From Mactromeris polynyma (taxonomy: Eukaryota; Mollusca; Bivalvia; Venerida; Mactridae): 64,000 nt of DNA. Within the stretch, counting starts at the first letter, position 1. Every line of letters begins with the position of its first letter. This document shows positions 1 to 12,151 of this stretch, one piece after another. Where the stretch lies: NCBI GenBank assembly GCA_032209605.1, contig JASFXZ010000001.1:6635703-6699702 (forward strand). Reading direction: 5' to 3'. The position numbers were made by a program, and so were the translations under genes. The notes beneath the pieces were generated by a model. That model searched no databases. It had not been told where the DNA came from and saw only the letters and a program-made list of their open reading frames with translations.

Positions 1-339
1 AGTTAATATTTTGTGATTAAGAGATATTCCAGAAAGACTTGAGCGACAATAAAACTAAATCACTGTTGCTACCGAGGATTGGTATAGATTATATTGACTT
101 AATCTCTGGGATCAGCGCTTTACTGTACATTTTCAATATAAAACGAAGTCAGGGGAATATCGTTTTAAAAGAGATGTTTGTGTATCAAAATACACGAAAT
201 GATTTGCGAGACATTTGCCGTTATACCGACATTGTTTGCCCCAAACCAAAAACGGCTGCATACAAGATTTTAAAACGATGACAATGCTAATTCTAGCTGT
301 CTTTATAATCTAGTAAACGTCATTAAAGATACGATTCAA
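1..339 (+). other. Unassigned sequence with one short open frame
   Basis: An open frame runs from the stop at 18-20 to the TGA at 279-281 (about 86 codons). It has no ATG near its start, so if it is real it would be an internal or terminal exon entering from beyond the left edge. The predicted peptide is basic at its C-terminus and matches no family I recognise. No clear polypyrimidine tract precedes it. It may be chance. Confidence 0.2.
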
Positions 340-632
340 AGGATCCAGGAAGGTGATCGTCATAATATGTAGTTTCACGTATGAGCGCTGCTGTGGTCTT
401 TCCAAACTCTTCTGTAAGTGACGTCATTTATAGAAAGCGTCACATGTGATGTCACCATGTTCTGACAGTAAGCACGTCATTTGAAGAAAGCGTCACATGC
501 GATGTCACATGTTCTGATAGTAAGCATTAATTGCCCAATATGGCAATATGAACACGAAGTAACCTTATGGAGTAAATACTGTTTCCTGCTTGCAAATAGT
601 GACATCACATGTTGCGTGTTCTTGAAATGACC
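340..632 (+). repeat. Dispersed repeat with CRE-like palindromes, copy 1
   Basis: This stretch is clearly homologous to 39048-39292. Shared landmarks, in the same order, are the full palindrome TGACGTCA (419-426 here), the words ATGTGATGTCACCATG and GACAGTAAGC, GGCAATATGAACACGAAGT, and TTTCCTGCTTGCAAATAGTG followed by ACATCACA. Within this copy a block of roughly 57 bp (CGTCATTT...GAAAGCGTCACATG...TAAGCA) occurs twice in tandem, whereas the other copy has it once. No terminal inverted repeats or coding frame were seen, so the transposon class is unknown. TGACGTCA is the consensus CREB/ATF site, but nothing here shows that it functions. Confidence 0.7.
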
Positions 633-1475
633 TAACTTATAGAAGAGGTTGGCAATCTGACGGCGGCGCTCATATAATGAGTTATTTGTTTAAGTTAAAA
701 ACGCCTTCAAAATTGTATCAATCGAACAATAGCAAGTTCTTCATTAAGCTGTTGACTACCTCCCCTGATAAAACAGATGTTGCTTACTTGTTTCTGTGTA
801 ATTACAGAATGAACTTGTCTTATATGGGCACGACAAATGTATTGTCAACAACATAGCTTGCACACAGATGTCCTGAGTTTTTGTTATGCCATATTCTTGA
901 TCATTGTCTACTGTGAATTTTCTTCATTTATTCATTATACAGATTGGCACATATCCGTTCATTTGATTTATTATATTAATTTTGCATTGCCTCAGTATTT
1001 CTCTTTGAGCTCTACCAGGAATCCGTGATACGAACACTTCATCATCAATTACGGTGTCTACAACAAGCAGACAGCCAAGCAAACACGTTTATTTCGACGA
1101 GACGATGCAAAAACTGATTAAATAGCAATTTGTCTTTTGTAGATGCACAATAAGCATTGCGTTTTGCTTAACACATGTCTATAATTTATTTTCTTTCGGA
1201 CAGAGATAAATGAGTTTGTTTAAATGTGATGTTGATTATTGGTGCATAACCTTTTTATGTGTGGATATAAGTTGATATACGGGTGCTTACATTTCATGCA
1301 ACTTTAACTTTGACAAAGCCCAAATAAAATTCGTTTGGAACACTCTGTAGTGTGGGTATAAGTCATTAGTTCTGATAACATCGTCACACATGAAATGATG
1401 TTGGCATAAGTGCGTATTTAGCAAAAACATCCATACTACTAAACAATACAAGAAGCTGAAGCAAATTGGGGACAT
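633..1475. other. No recognisable feature
   Basis: AT-rich sequence between the dispersed repeat and the minisatellite. Only short open frames occur, with no recognisable domain, splice-bounded exon or RNA gene. Confidence 0.5.
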
Positions 1476-3654
1476 TTGATGCCAAGCATTCAGTGTGTTA
1501 TAGTCACCTGTGAACGTGCGACCATCAGGCATGCAGTGTGCTATGGTCACCTGTATAGGGGTAGCCACCAAGCATGCAGTGTGCTATGGCCACCTATGAA
1601 GGGGCGGCCACCAAGCATGCAGTGTGTTATGGTCACATGTAAAGGGGCGGTCACCAAGCATGCAGTGTGTTATGGTCACATGTAAAGGGGCGGTCACCAA
1701 GCATGCAGTGTGTTATGGTCACATGTAAAGGGGCGGTCACCAAGCATGCAGTGTGTTATGGTCACATGTATAGGGGCGGTCACCAAGCATGCGGTGTGTT
1801 ATGGTCACATGTAAAGGGGCGGTCACCAAGCATGCAGTGTGTTATGGTCACATGTAAAGGGGCGGTCACCAAGCATGCAGTGTGTTATGGTCACATGTAA
1901 AGGGGCGGCCACCAAGCATGCGGTGTGTTATGGTCACATGTAAAGGGGCGGTCACCAAGCATACAGTGTGTTATGGTCACATGTAAATGGGCGGTCACCA
2001 AGCATGCAGTGCGTTATGGTCACCTGTAAAGGGGCGGCACCAAGCATGCAGTGTGTTATGGTCACATGTGAAGGGGCGGTCACCAAGCATGCAGTGTGTT
2101 ATGGTCACATGTAAAGGGGCGGTCACCAAACATGCAGTGTGTTATGGTCACATGTAAATGGGCGGTCACCAAGCATGCAGTGTGTTATGGCCATCTGTAA
2201 AGGGGCGGCCACCAAGCATGCAGTGTGTTATGGTCACATGTAAAGGGGCGGTCACCAAGCATGCAGTGTGCTATGGCCATCTGTAAAGGGGCGGCCACCA
2301 AGCATGCAGTGTGTTATGGTCACATGCAAATGGGCGGTCACCAAGCATGCAGTGTGTTATGGTCACATGTAAATGGGCGGCCACCAAGCATGCAGTGTGT
2401 TATGGTCACATGTAAAGGGGCGGTCACCAAGCATGCAGTGCGTTATGGTCACCTGTAAAGGGGCGGCCACCAAGCATGCAGTGTGTTATGGTCACATGTA
2501 TAGGGGCGGTCACCAAGCATGCAGTGTGCTATGGTCACCTGTATAGGGGCGGTCACCAAGCATGCAGTGTGTTATGGTCACCTGTAAAGGGGCGGCCACC
2601 AAGCATGCAGTGTGTTATGGTCACATGTATAGGGGCGGTCACCAAGCATGCAGTGTGTTATGGTCATCTGTAAAGGGGCGGTCACCAAGCATGCAGTGTG
2701 TTATGGTCATCTGTAAAGGGGCGGCCACCAAGCATGCAGTGTGCTATGGTCACATGCAAATGGGCGGCCACCAAGCATGCAGTGCGTTATGGTCACCTGT
2801 GAAGGGGCGGTCACCAAGCATGCAGTGTGTTATGGTCACATGTATAGGGGCGGTCACCAAGCATGCAGTGTGTTATGGTCACATGTATAGGGGCGGTCAC
2901 CAAGCATGCAGTGTGTTATGGTCACATGTATAGGGGCGGTCACCAAGCATGCAGTGTGTTATGGTCACCTGTAAAGGGGCGGCCACCAAGCATGCAGTGT
3001 GTTATGGTCACCTGTATAGGGGCGGTCACCAAGCATGCAGTGTGTTATGGTCACATGTAAAGGGGCGGCCACCAAGCATGCAGTGTGTTATGGTCACATG
3101 TAAAGGGGCGGCCACCAAGCATGCAGTGTGTTATGGTCACATGTAAAGGGGCGGCCACCAAGCATGCAGTGTGTTATGGTCACATGTGAAGGGGCGGCAA
3201 CCAAGCATGCAGTGTGTTATGGTCACATGTAAAGGGGCGGTCACCAAGCATGCAGTGTGTTATGGTCATCTGTAAATGGGCGGCCACCAAGCATGCAGTG
3301 TGCTATGGTCACATGTAAATGGGCGGCCACCAAGCATGCAGTGCGTTATGGTCACCTGTAAAGGGGCGGTCACCAAGCATGCAGTGTGTTATGGTCACAT
3401 GTATAGGGGCGGTCACCAAGCATGCAGTGTGTTATGGTCATCTATAAAGGGGCGGCCACCAAGCATGCAGTGTGTTATGGTCATCTGTAAAGGGGCGGTC
3501 ACCAAGCATGCAGTGTGCTATGGCCACCTGTGAAGGGGCGTCCACCAAGCATGCAGTGTGTTATGGCCACCTGTGAAGGGGCGTCCACCAAGCATGCAGT
3601 GTGCTATGGCCACCTGTGAAGGGGCGTCCACCAAGCATGCAGTGTGTTATGGTC

Positions 3655-4260
3655 ACCTGTGAAGGGGTCACCAATCATGCATTGTGTAATGGTCACCTAT
3701 GAAGGGGCGTCCACCAAGCATGCAGTGTGTTATGGTCACCTGTGAAGGGGTCACCAATCATGCATTGTGTAATGGTCACCTATGAAGGGGCGTCCACCAA
3801 GCATGCAGTGTGTTATGGTCACCTGTGAAGGGGTCACCAATCATGCATTGTGTAATGGTCACCTATGAAGGGGCGTCCACCAAGCATGCAGTGTGTTATG
3901 GTCACATGTAAATGGGCTGCCACCAAGCATGCGGTGTGTTATGGTCACCTGTGAAGGGGTCACCAATCATGCATTGTGTAATGGTCACCTATGAAGGGGC
4001 GTCCACCAAGCATGCAGTGTGTTATGGTCACATGTAAATGGGCTGCCACCAAGCATGCGGTGTGTTATGGTCACCTGTGAAGGGGTCACCAATCATGCAT
4101 TGTGTAATGGTCACCTATGAAGGGGCGGCCACCAAGCATGCAGTGTGTTATGGTCACCTGTGAAGGGGTCACCAATCATGCATTGTGTAATGGTCACCTA
4201 TGAAGGGGCGGCCACCAAGCATGCAGCGTGTTATGGTCACCTGTGAAGGGGTCACCAATC
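3655..4260. repeat. Higher-order 43+40-bp repeat zone
   Basis: Seven units here lack three bases (GGGGTCACC in place of GGGGCGTCCACC), making them 40 bp, and they also carry CAATCATGC and usually ATTGTGTAATGG. The GGGGTCACC word starts at about 3664, 3747, 3830, 3956, 4082, 4165 and 4248. The spacings are 83, 83, 126, 126, 83 and 83 bp, i.e. 43+40 or 43+43+40. The dimer and trimer have therefore amplified as units, which is a higher-order structure. Confidence 0.95.
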
Positions 4261-4360
4261 ATGCAGTTTGTTATGGTCACCTGTGGAGGGGCGGCCACCA
4301 AGCATACAATGTGTTGTGGTCACCTGTGAAGGGGCGGTCACCAAGCATGCAGTGTTTTAT

Positions 4361-4432
4361 GGTCACCTGTGAAGGGGTGGTCACCTGTGAAGGGGTGGTC
4401 ACTTGTGAAGGGGTGGTCACCTGTGAAGGGGT
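4361..4432. repeat. 18-bp sub-repeat inside the minisatellite
   Basis: Four tandem copies of an 18-bp block (GGTCACCTGTGAAGGGGT, third copy with CTTGT) sit inside one array unit. Eighteen is exactly the distance between the two GGTCAC words of a normal 43-bp unit, so the block probably arose by slippage between those two words. Confidence 0.95.
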
Positions 4433-6906
4433 GGTCACCAAGCATGCATTGTGTTATGGTCACCTGTGAAGGGGCAGCCACCAAGCATACAGTGTGTTAT
4501 GGTCACATGTGAAGGGGCGGTCACCAAACATGCAGTGTGTTATGGTCATCTGTAAAGGGGCGGTCACCAAGCATGCAGTGTGTTATGGTCATCTGTAAAG
4601 GGGCGGTCACCAAGCATGCAGTGTGTTATGGTCATCTGTAAAGGGGCGGCAACCAAGCATGTAGTATTTTATGGTAACCTGTTAACGGGCGGCCACCAAT
4701 CATGCAGTGTGTTATGGTCACATGTGAAGGGGCGGTCACCAAACATGCAGTGTGTTATGGTCATCTGTAAAGGGGCGGCCACCAATCATGCAGTGTGTTA
4801 TGGTCACATGTGAAGGGGCGGTCACCAAACATGCAGTGTGTTATGGTCATCTGTAAAGGGGCGGTCACCAATCATGCAGTGTGTTATGGTCACCTGTAAA
4901 GGGGCGGTCACCAAACATGCAGTGTGTTATGGTCACATGTAAAGGGGCGGTCACCAAACATGCAGTGTGTTATGGTCACCTGTAAAGGGGCGGTCACCAA
5001 ACATGCAGTGTGTTATGGTCACCTGTAAAGGGGCGGTCACCAAACATGCAGTGTGTTATGGTCATCTGTAAAGGGGCGGTCACCAATCATGCAGTGTGTT
5101 ATGGTCACATGTGAAGGGGCGGTCACCAAACATGCAGTGTGTTATGGTCATCTGTAAAGGGGCGGTCACCAAACATGCAGTGTGTTATGGTCACCTGTAA
5201 AGGGGCGGTCACCAAACATGCAGTGTGTTATGGTCACCTGTAAAGGGGCGGTCACCAAACATGCAGTGTGTTATGGTCACCTGTAAAGGGGCGGTCACCA
5301 AACATGCAGTGTGTTATGGTCACCTGTAAAGGGGCGGTCACCAAACATGCAGTGTGTTATGGTCATCTGTAAAGGGGCGGTCACCAAGCATGCAGTGTGT
5401 TATGGTCATCTGTAAAGGGGCGGTAACCAAGCATGCAGTGTGTTATGGTCATCTGTAAAGGGGCGGTCACCAAGCATGCAGTGTGTTATGGTCATCTGTA
5501 AAGGGGCGGTCACCAAGCATGCAGTGTGTTATGGTCATCTGTAAAGGGGCGGTCACCAAACATGCAGTGTGTTATGGTCATCTGTAAAGGGGCGGTCACC
5601 AAACATGCAGTGTGTTATGGTCATCTGTAAAGGGGCGGTCACCAAGCATGCAGTGTGTTATGGTCATCTGTAAAGGGGCGGTCACCAAACATGCAGTGTG
5701 TTATGGTCACATGTAAAGGGGCGGTCACCAAGCATGCAGTGTGTTATGGTCATCTGTAAAGGGGCGGTCACCAAGCATGCAGTGTGTTATGGTCACCTGT
5801 ATAGGGGCGGTCACCAAGCATGCAGTGTGTTATGGTCATCTGTAAAGGGGCGGTCACCAAGCATGCAGTGTGTTATGGTCACATGTAAAGGGGCGGTCAC
5901 CAAGCATGCAGTGTGTTATGGTCACCTGTAAAGGGGCGGTCACCAAGCATGCAGTGTGTTATGGTCACATGTAAAGGGGCGGTCACCAAGCATGCAGTGT
6001 GTTATGGTCACATGTAAAGGGGCGGTCACCAAGCATGCAGTGCGTTATGGTCACATGTAAAGGGGCGGTCACCAAGCATGCAGTGTGTTATGGTCACATG
6101 TAAAGGGGCGGTCACCAAGCATGCAGTGTGTTATGGTCACATGTGAAGGGGCGGCAACCAAGCATGCAGTGTGTTATGGTCACATGTAAAGGGGCGGTCA
6201 CCAAGCATGCAGTGCGTTATGGTCACCTGTAAAGGGGCGGTCACCAAGCATGCAGTGTGTTATGGTCACATGTAAAGGGGCGGTCACCAAGCATGCAGTG
6301 CGTTATGGTCACCTGTAAAGGGGCGGTCACCAAGCATGCAGTGCGTTATGGTCACCTGTAAAGGGGCGGTCACCAAGCATGCAGTGTGTTATGGTCACAT
6401 GTAAAGGGGCGGTCACCAAGCATGCAGTGTGTTATGGTCACATGTAAAGGGGCGGTCACCAAGCATGCAGTGTGTTATGGTCACATGTAAAGGGGCGGTC
6501 ACCAAGCATGCAGTGTGTTATGGTCACATGTGAAGGGGCGGTCACCAAGCATGCAGTGTGTTATGGTCACATGTAAAGGGGCGGTCACCAAGCATGCAGT
6601 GTGTTATGGTCACATGTGAAGGGGCGGCAACCAAGCATGCAGTGTGTTATGGTCACATGTAAAGGGGCGGTCACCAATCATGCAGTGCGTTATGGTCACA
6701 TGTAAAGGGGCGGCAACCAAGCATGCAGTGTGTTATGGTCACATGTGAAGGGGCGGCAACCAAGCATGCAGTGCGTTATGGTCACCTGTAAAGGGGCGGT
6801 CACCAAACATGCAGTGTGTTATGGTCACCTGTGAAGGGGCGGCAACCAAGCATGTAGTATTTTATGGTAACCTGTTAACGGGCGGCCACCAATCATGCAG
6901 TGTGTT

Positions 6907-7907
6907 TTTGTATGGCAAGATCATAACCTCTCTTAAAACTTTTGATTTATGTAATAAACAAAGCATGATAACACGTATCTTACGGAGGTAGTCAATCATA
7001 TCACTGTAAAATCCCGGAGGTGAAATATATTGTCTCAGGTGTGTCCTTAAATTGCAATTTGACTTTTTTGAACGGTACATTTATTGTTGGTTTCCTCTAA
7101 ACGTGTACATATTAATGATTTGTAGTGAATTAGTCGGCTTAAAATGTGATATGTACCCTTTTTGGATATTTTCCAAAAACATAAAAATCAATAAGTGTGT
7201 GGTCGTGCAAAAGTTAAACCTTTGGTCTTCCTTGAGTTGCTCGTGCTCTGTATCGCTTGAACGTTCATACCTGTGACTTTATAATAGAATGCTCTTTTTA
7301 GTATACACATGAAGATTCTTGTCTGGGTTTGGTGTAGACAACCTTTCGTGAAATTGCCATGTAACAATGTTTGTTTTATATTATTTTACTAAAGTTAGCT
7401 TTGTAATTGTGCTGGCGTAATTTCTTTGGGCGAAGTTGAGAATGAATTGTTTTCTGAAATATAAATTTTTAGTAAACTGTAACTTTACGGCACGAACATG
7501 TATACTATGTGAAGCATTTTAAAATATATTGGAAAATATATCTATCGGCATCGTATTTAGCCTTTATTTACCAATTTCGATACAAATCACACTAATTTAC
7601 AAGATAGAAAGTGATCGTGACAGAATAATGATGTTGTTCTTTACAAAGCCACAATAAAACAGTTTATGCACAATCAACAATTACTGCGGACGTCTTAAGA
7701 ATCGCAAGTATAGATCGCCATATTGCCAGGTTTTACCCATAATTGACTTAATGTCTGTTGTTTTCCTTAAACGTGCAGTCAAAATGCCTACATGAATGTC
7801 TAGTTTTCTGTTGTGCATTGGTTGGTAGTTGGTGGTTATCGATGGCAATACAGCCATATATTTACGTTGTTAAATTCAATGTGACATGAAAAATCGATAA
7901 AATTGAT
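6907..7907. other. No recognisable feature
   Basis: Unique AT-rich DNA flanking the right edge of the minisatellite. Short open frames on both strands have no recognisable domain or exon structure. Confidence 0.5.
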
Positions 7908-8130
7908 CGGACAATATCGTGTTGTACACATTTCTGACAATGGTGATTTGTAAGGTACGCGCAATTGTGTTTGAGCACTATTCAGACAATGATGTTTTGT
8001 ACAATATCCAGACTATGTTGTTTTTACAAGGTACATGGCATGTTTCCTGTACAAGGTTCAGACAATGGTGATTCAAGAAGTTGACACGATGTTTTTTTAC
8101 AAAGTAATTGCCATGTTGGTTTTGAATACA
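7908..8130. repeat. Degenerate tandem repeat, CAGACAATG words
   Basis: The words TCTGACAATGGTGATTTGTAAGGT, TCAGACAATGATGTTTTGTA, CAGACTATGTTGTTTTTACA and TTCAGACAATGGTGATTCAAG recur at irregular spacings of about 27-50 bp, each followed by a TACAA or AAGGT-like stretch. This looks like an old, decayed minisatellite. The minus-strand ORF across it is a by-product. Confidence 0.5.
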
Positions 8131-11100
8131 TCTTATCATGTTGCCGCTTAAATGGTGGTGTGTATAATGCGGCCTTTCGACTAGGCTTCCTATGCAGACA
8201 CTATTGCGTACCATTACGTGCGTAAAATAGTATCGTATTAACAAATTATTGATAATGTTGATAACGAACATATGTGACGAAGTGTAAATAGATTGAACTA
8301 TATAAGAAAATAATGCCATTAGTTGCGGTACCAAACAATTTTGATGAGGTGTGGAACAAGATAGAATATAAGTGGCAGAGATAATTGTATGTAATCAGGC
8401 TGAACTATATCAAAGTACATTTAAAATTACTTGTCACAGACAACACATATATATTATATTGTTATTCCTTAACTATGATAGAAGCATTCTAGAAGATACG
8501 GTAAAATCGTTGTTATGCATTTTAGATATTAGAATTGGACATCTGAACAAATATTAACAACGATGCGGTATAAATGAGATTAAACGTCTGTCAAGATCAA
8601 TTCTTAAACGCACTTATAAATGAGAAATACATGCAATTGCGTGTGATATGAGCTACGGGTGACTAAAGGTAAGCAGTCCATCATTGACATAATGTCTGCG
8701 ATAAATAAAACAGTTGTTGTTTCAATCTATAAAATAGTGCGGATACAATTTGAACATTTCATAATTTTTTACCGTTCCAAAAAATGATGAATCTCTCAAA
8801 AAACTTAGCCTTTAAAAATCAAATGATAAATTTAAAGTATTTTTTCTTATTTCTTCTTATTTTCATATATTGAAACCACCTATGTACTTAACAGACTTGC
8901 AAATTTAAGAAAAGTCATAATTAATTTTTAAAAAATCAAAACAAAGTTTTTGGGCGGGACATTTGTGTCATTAAATATTTAAAATAAGAAATATTCATGC
9001 GAACATAAAATAATTGACTATGTTAGACAAACCAAAGTATAACTTTGGCGTCATATTGTCTTCAATGAAAATTATTTGAAACATATAACATCACCTATAA
9101 TTTCAGAGACATTTACCGTCTGTTTTTTGCAAATTTTCATTTTGAACAGAATGCTGCATAAATTTTACATACGCATGATGAAATTCGCAATTTTGCTTTT
9201 TTCTTCAAAATAATGATTATTTATGGCAAATGAAGTTCATTGTAGTTGTAAAATATAAGAAAATTGACGTTGTTGCCAAATTAAGTCACATCCAAAACTT
9301 TTACATTGTACTAACTTTTTTTTAAATAATTTGAAGTATTTAAGTAAATTATCTCCCTTTAAAAAAAATACATTCTTTTTTCCAATAAAAGCACCATTTA
9401 AAAATATAAAGTGAAGGACTGCCTAGAATAGTATGACATGCAACAGCTGTGAAATTAAATTTGACATTCAATTTAAAAATATTTTTAATTCTGTTTAGCT
9501 ACTATATATATAGAAGGGAAATCACCCAATGTTATGGACGGAATACTTCATTATGTCGCCTCTTGCTTATTTTATAAAAAAAAAATCAACTCCATAAATC
9601 AACATCAATGCAGATAATTTCGCGAGTCATCAATAACAAAGATGGAAGCGCAAGTGAACACTAGAGAGACAACATTAAAGGTTAACCTTGAATTATTCCG
9701 TAACGAGAAATCGGTGCATTACATTAAACAAAATTGACACAAACGAGACAAGATTCCCCGAACACATAGCAAAACAAAATCGTTATACAAAATCGCATAC
9801 ACAAAAGTATGAATACCAAATTCATAAACGAATGCCATAGGAATAGAGTAATTGACACACTCAGACATTGTCTTTCATCTGAGGATTAAATCTAAGTGTT
9901 TCAACTACAACTACAAATAGTTGCATTAAACACAAATTATCATGCAATTATACAAAATATTTGTGACAATAACAGCAAGCCTCCACTCACGTTTATATTT
10001 ATGATTCAACACAATTAACATACACTGCTGTTTAATTTGTCTTCCTTTGTGTCAAGTTATTGGTCTGTACACGTGTCAAATGTTTGCGAGAATTAAATTT
10101 CATAAAGTGTTTGCACACATATTCGAGATTTTTTTTGCCTGCATCATAAGATACGACATAAATAATGCATACGATTTTCTACGAAAAAACAAAACCAAAC
10201 ACCAACTGTTTACTTATTTAGAAAATCAGTAGATTTAAAACCTAATAAAGATTATAAGAGTATACTTTCGGAAATCCGAATTAATAAAAAGTTAATCATT
10301 CGTTTTTGTCAAGCTTGTGCTGAATGCGCACTTTTTAAGAATGTTTTCCACGTCCATTCTGGTACATGTTTAGATATACCGTACCATTACGAATTATAAT
10401 GGGTAATAATCTTTTGCTGTAGGTCTTTATTGTAATTGAATTACTCTTGGATTGGTATCGTTAAATATATGACTGGAAATGGTACATTAACAGGGTCGTC
10501 ATAGCAACAGTCGTTTGTATTAATTAAAATTGACATAATACTAAAACCTAAAACATTGGGGAAAAAACAATCAGTCAAACAAAATTGTCGACATTTATTA
10601 ACAAGTACACTGAATAATAAACTTTAAGTAGCAGCAAAAGAGCAATATAGAAAAAACAAATTCAAGATTAAGAATTCGTGACGTTGAATCTTGAAATGGT
10701 GACTCTCCTTCTGTAGACATTTTATACCAAATATTTTTTGTTGACGTGACTGGTTCAGAATGAGCCTTTGTCAGTACTAGTTTGATATTTGGTGCTGTAC
10801 TAATAGATGTTTTGAATCCGCTTGAAGCCAATCATATTTAGAACTAGGATACGAGAAATGTATATGTGACAGTAGCGAAGACAAGGTGGAGATTATACCG
10901 AAAACAAAGCACTAATGTTATCCATTCATTTCGTTAATGTCCGGCAGAGTAGGTACTATAGTATGTTCAAGAGAACTTTTTTAGAAGCGTTTTATGGTTT
11001 ATATAATTATAAAGACACTCGGAAACAGTATAATGTTACTTTTGAGACTAAAATAATGAATCTGATGTCTGGTTATTGTGTGAGTATTTTGCTCTACACG

Positions 11101-11917
11101 CACGAGATATATGCGTGTATATTTAGATCAAAGAAAGGTGTAAACAGTTATGAACGTTTTGCTTATTTCGTGCATTAAATGCATTTAAACGCATTGTAAT
11201 ATTACCCCATGTCCCAATCACTGTGTTACGTCTGCACGCTACACTGACGTGCTTTGAAAGTCTAATTTTCTGGATTAATTTTATAGCTTTTTAATAGCAA
11301 TATATATTAATTGAAATGCAACAATAACGGAGACAACAGCAGCACCGAAAATAGAAAACAATTAGTCCAGTCAATAACTTTTAAGTAAATGTTTTTAGCT
11401 TTTCTAAGAATCTCATTAAAAACAAAACATTAACAGCAACTTTTCGATTTAGTTTTGATGTGAATTAGAGGTTGAAAGGAACAAAATGGAAACTATGTTT
11501 TGCAAGGTATTTGCATTTAAACCCGAGAGATATTCAATATCTCCGTCTCAGAGCAAAACAATTCCGAGCTCGGGTTATTTTTTGTAAGAAAGATGTATGC
11601 CGTATTGCATTTTGAAACAATTTATGCCATAACTGATGAGTAGAAATTAGAAATTTGAAACGTAATAGATTTCTTGAATAAAATGATTCTACAAAAACCT
11701 GAAACGCCATTGTATCAAAGAAATTGCAAAGTCTCATTGGAAATGCTTAACAGATGAACATCATTTATGGAATGAACATCATAAAACTTCATTATTTCTT
11801 AAACGACTTATTCCTGAAATACAGAGGATGATGTTTATATTAGTTGCCAGAGCAGGAAATGCCAAACACAAAACACACAGCCAACCCAAGGACGCATGGG
11901 GCAATGAAAATACATTT
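8131..11917. other. AT-rich non-coding stretch
   Basis: Very AT-rich, especially about 8750-9450, with many homopolymer A and T runs. The stretch includes ATTATCTCCCTTT near 9349, a word frequent in molluscan repeats. A minus-strand open frame at 10598-10828 ends in a hydrophobic segment and its TAA overlaps an AATAAA, but it starts without ATG and has no recognisable family. Nothing else is supportable. Confidence 0.4.
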
Positions 11918-12151
11918 GAAGGTTAAGATTTGTTGTGCAACATAAAAAAAGCCGAGATGTTACGATTGCTGGTCACTCAATATCCAAAATGGATTTCGGT
12001 AAATCACCAAATTTTAGTCGATTTCGGTAAGGTAACGCCCCCTTTATTGAAAGGTTAACCAATCCGCGTTAAGGTTACAAACGTTGTTCGGCTGAAGAGA
12101 AATTGCCTTGGTGGTTAACGTAGGATTTGATTGATTTATACAACACTGATA
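11918..12151 (-). repeat. ~235-bp dispersed repeat, copy A
   Basis: Read on the minus strand, this runs from TATCAGTGTTGTATAAATC to AAATCTTAACCTTC and is homologous along its whole length to 44695-44932 and 62786-63022 (both plus). Shared internal words are ACCACCAAGGCAATTTC, ACAACGTTTGTAACC, CGGATTGGTTAACC, TTACCGAAATCCATTTTGG, and GTTGCACAACAAATC. All three copies stop at the same two ends, which marks it as a discrete mobile or formerly mobile unit. No RT, transposase or tRNA head was seen. Confidence 0.85.

Larger units (their letters stand above)
1476..6906. repeat. 43-bp tandem minisatellite, about 126 copies
   Basis: A single uninterrupted tandem array. The unit is 43 bp and reads, in blocks, GGTCACATGT, then AAAGGGGC, then a second GGTCACC, then AAGCATGCAGTG, then TGTTAT. 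Each unit thus holds two GGTCAC words 18 bp apart, one GGGGCGG box and one GCATGC palindrome. Common variants are ACATG/ACCTG/ATCTG after the first GGTC, GTAAAG/GTATAG/GTGAAG, CGGTCACC/CGGCCACC/CGTCCACC, and CAAGCATG/CAAACATG/CAATCATG. Variants are zonal: CAAACATG dominates about 4730-5720, while CAAGCATG dominates elsewhere. Because 43 is not a multiple of three, all three frames are read in turn and many short ORFs arise from the array. They are not genes. The left edge is degenerate (1476-1560) and the right edge runs abruptly into unique sequence at 6907. Confidence 0.98.

Noticed and set aside
1476..6906. Many tandem ORFs of 65-123 codons with a 43-residue repeating peptide
   Set aside because: They are produced by the 43-bp minisatellite read in rotating frames. 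Stops (TAA or TGA after ATG/CTG) recur wherever the unit has GTAAAG or GTGAAG in that frame, and there is no exon context.
1476..6906. CRISPR-like array
   Set aside because: Units are directly contiguous with no unique spacers, and the DNA is eukaryotic.
10598..10831. Minus-strand ORF ending in a hydrophobic segment with AATAAA overlapping the stop
   Set aside because: No ATG, no family resemblance; AATAAA is frequent in DNA this AT-rich.
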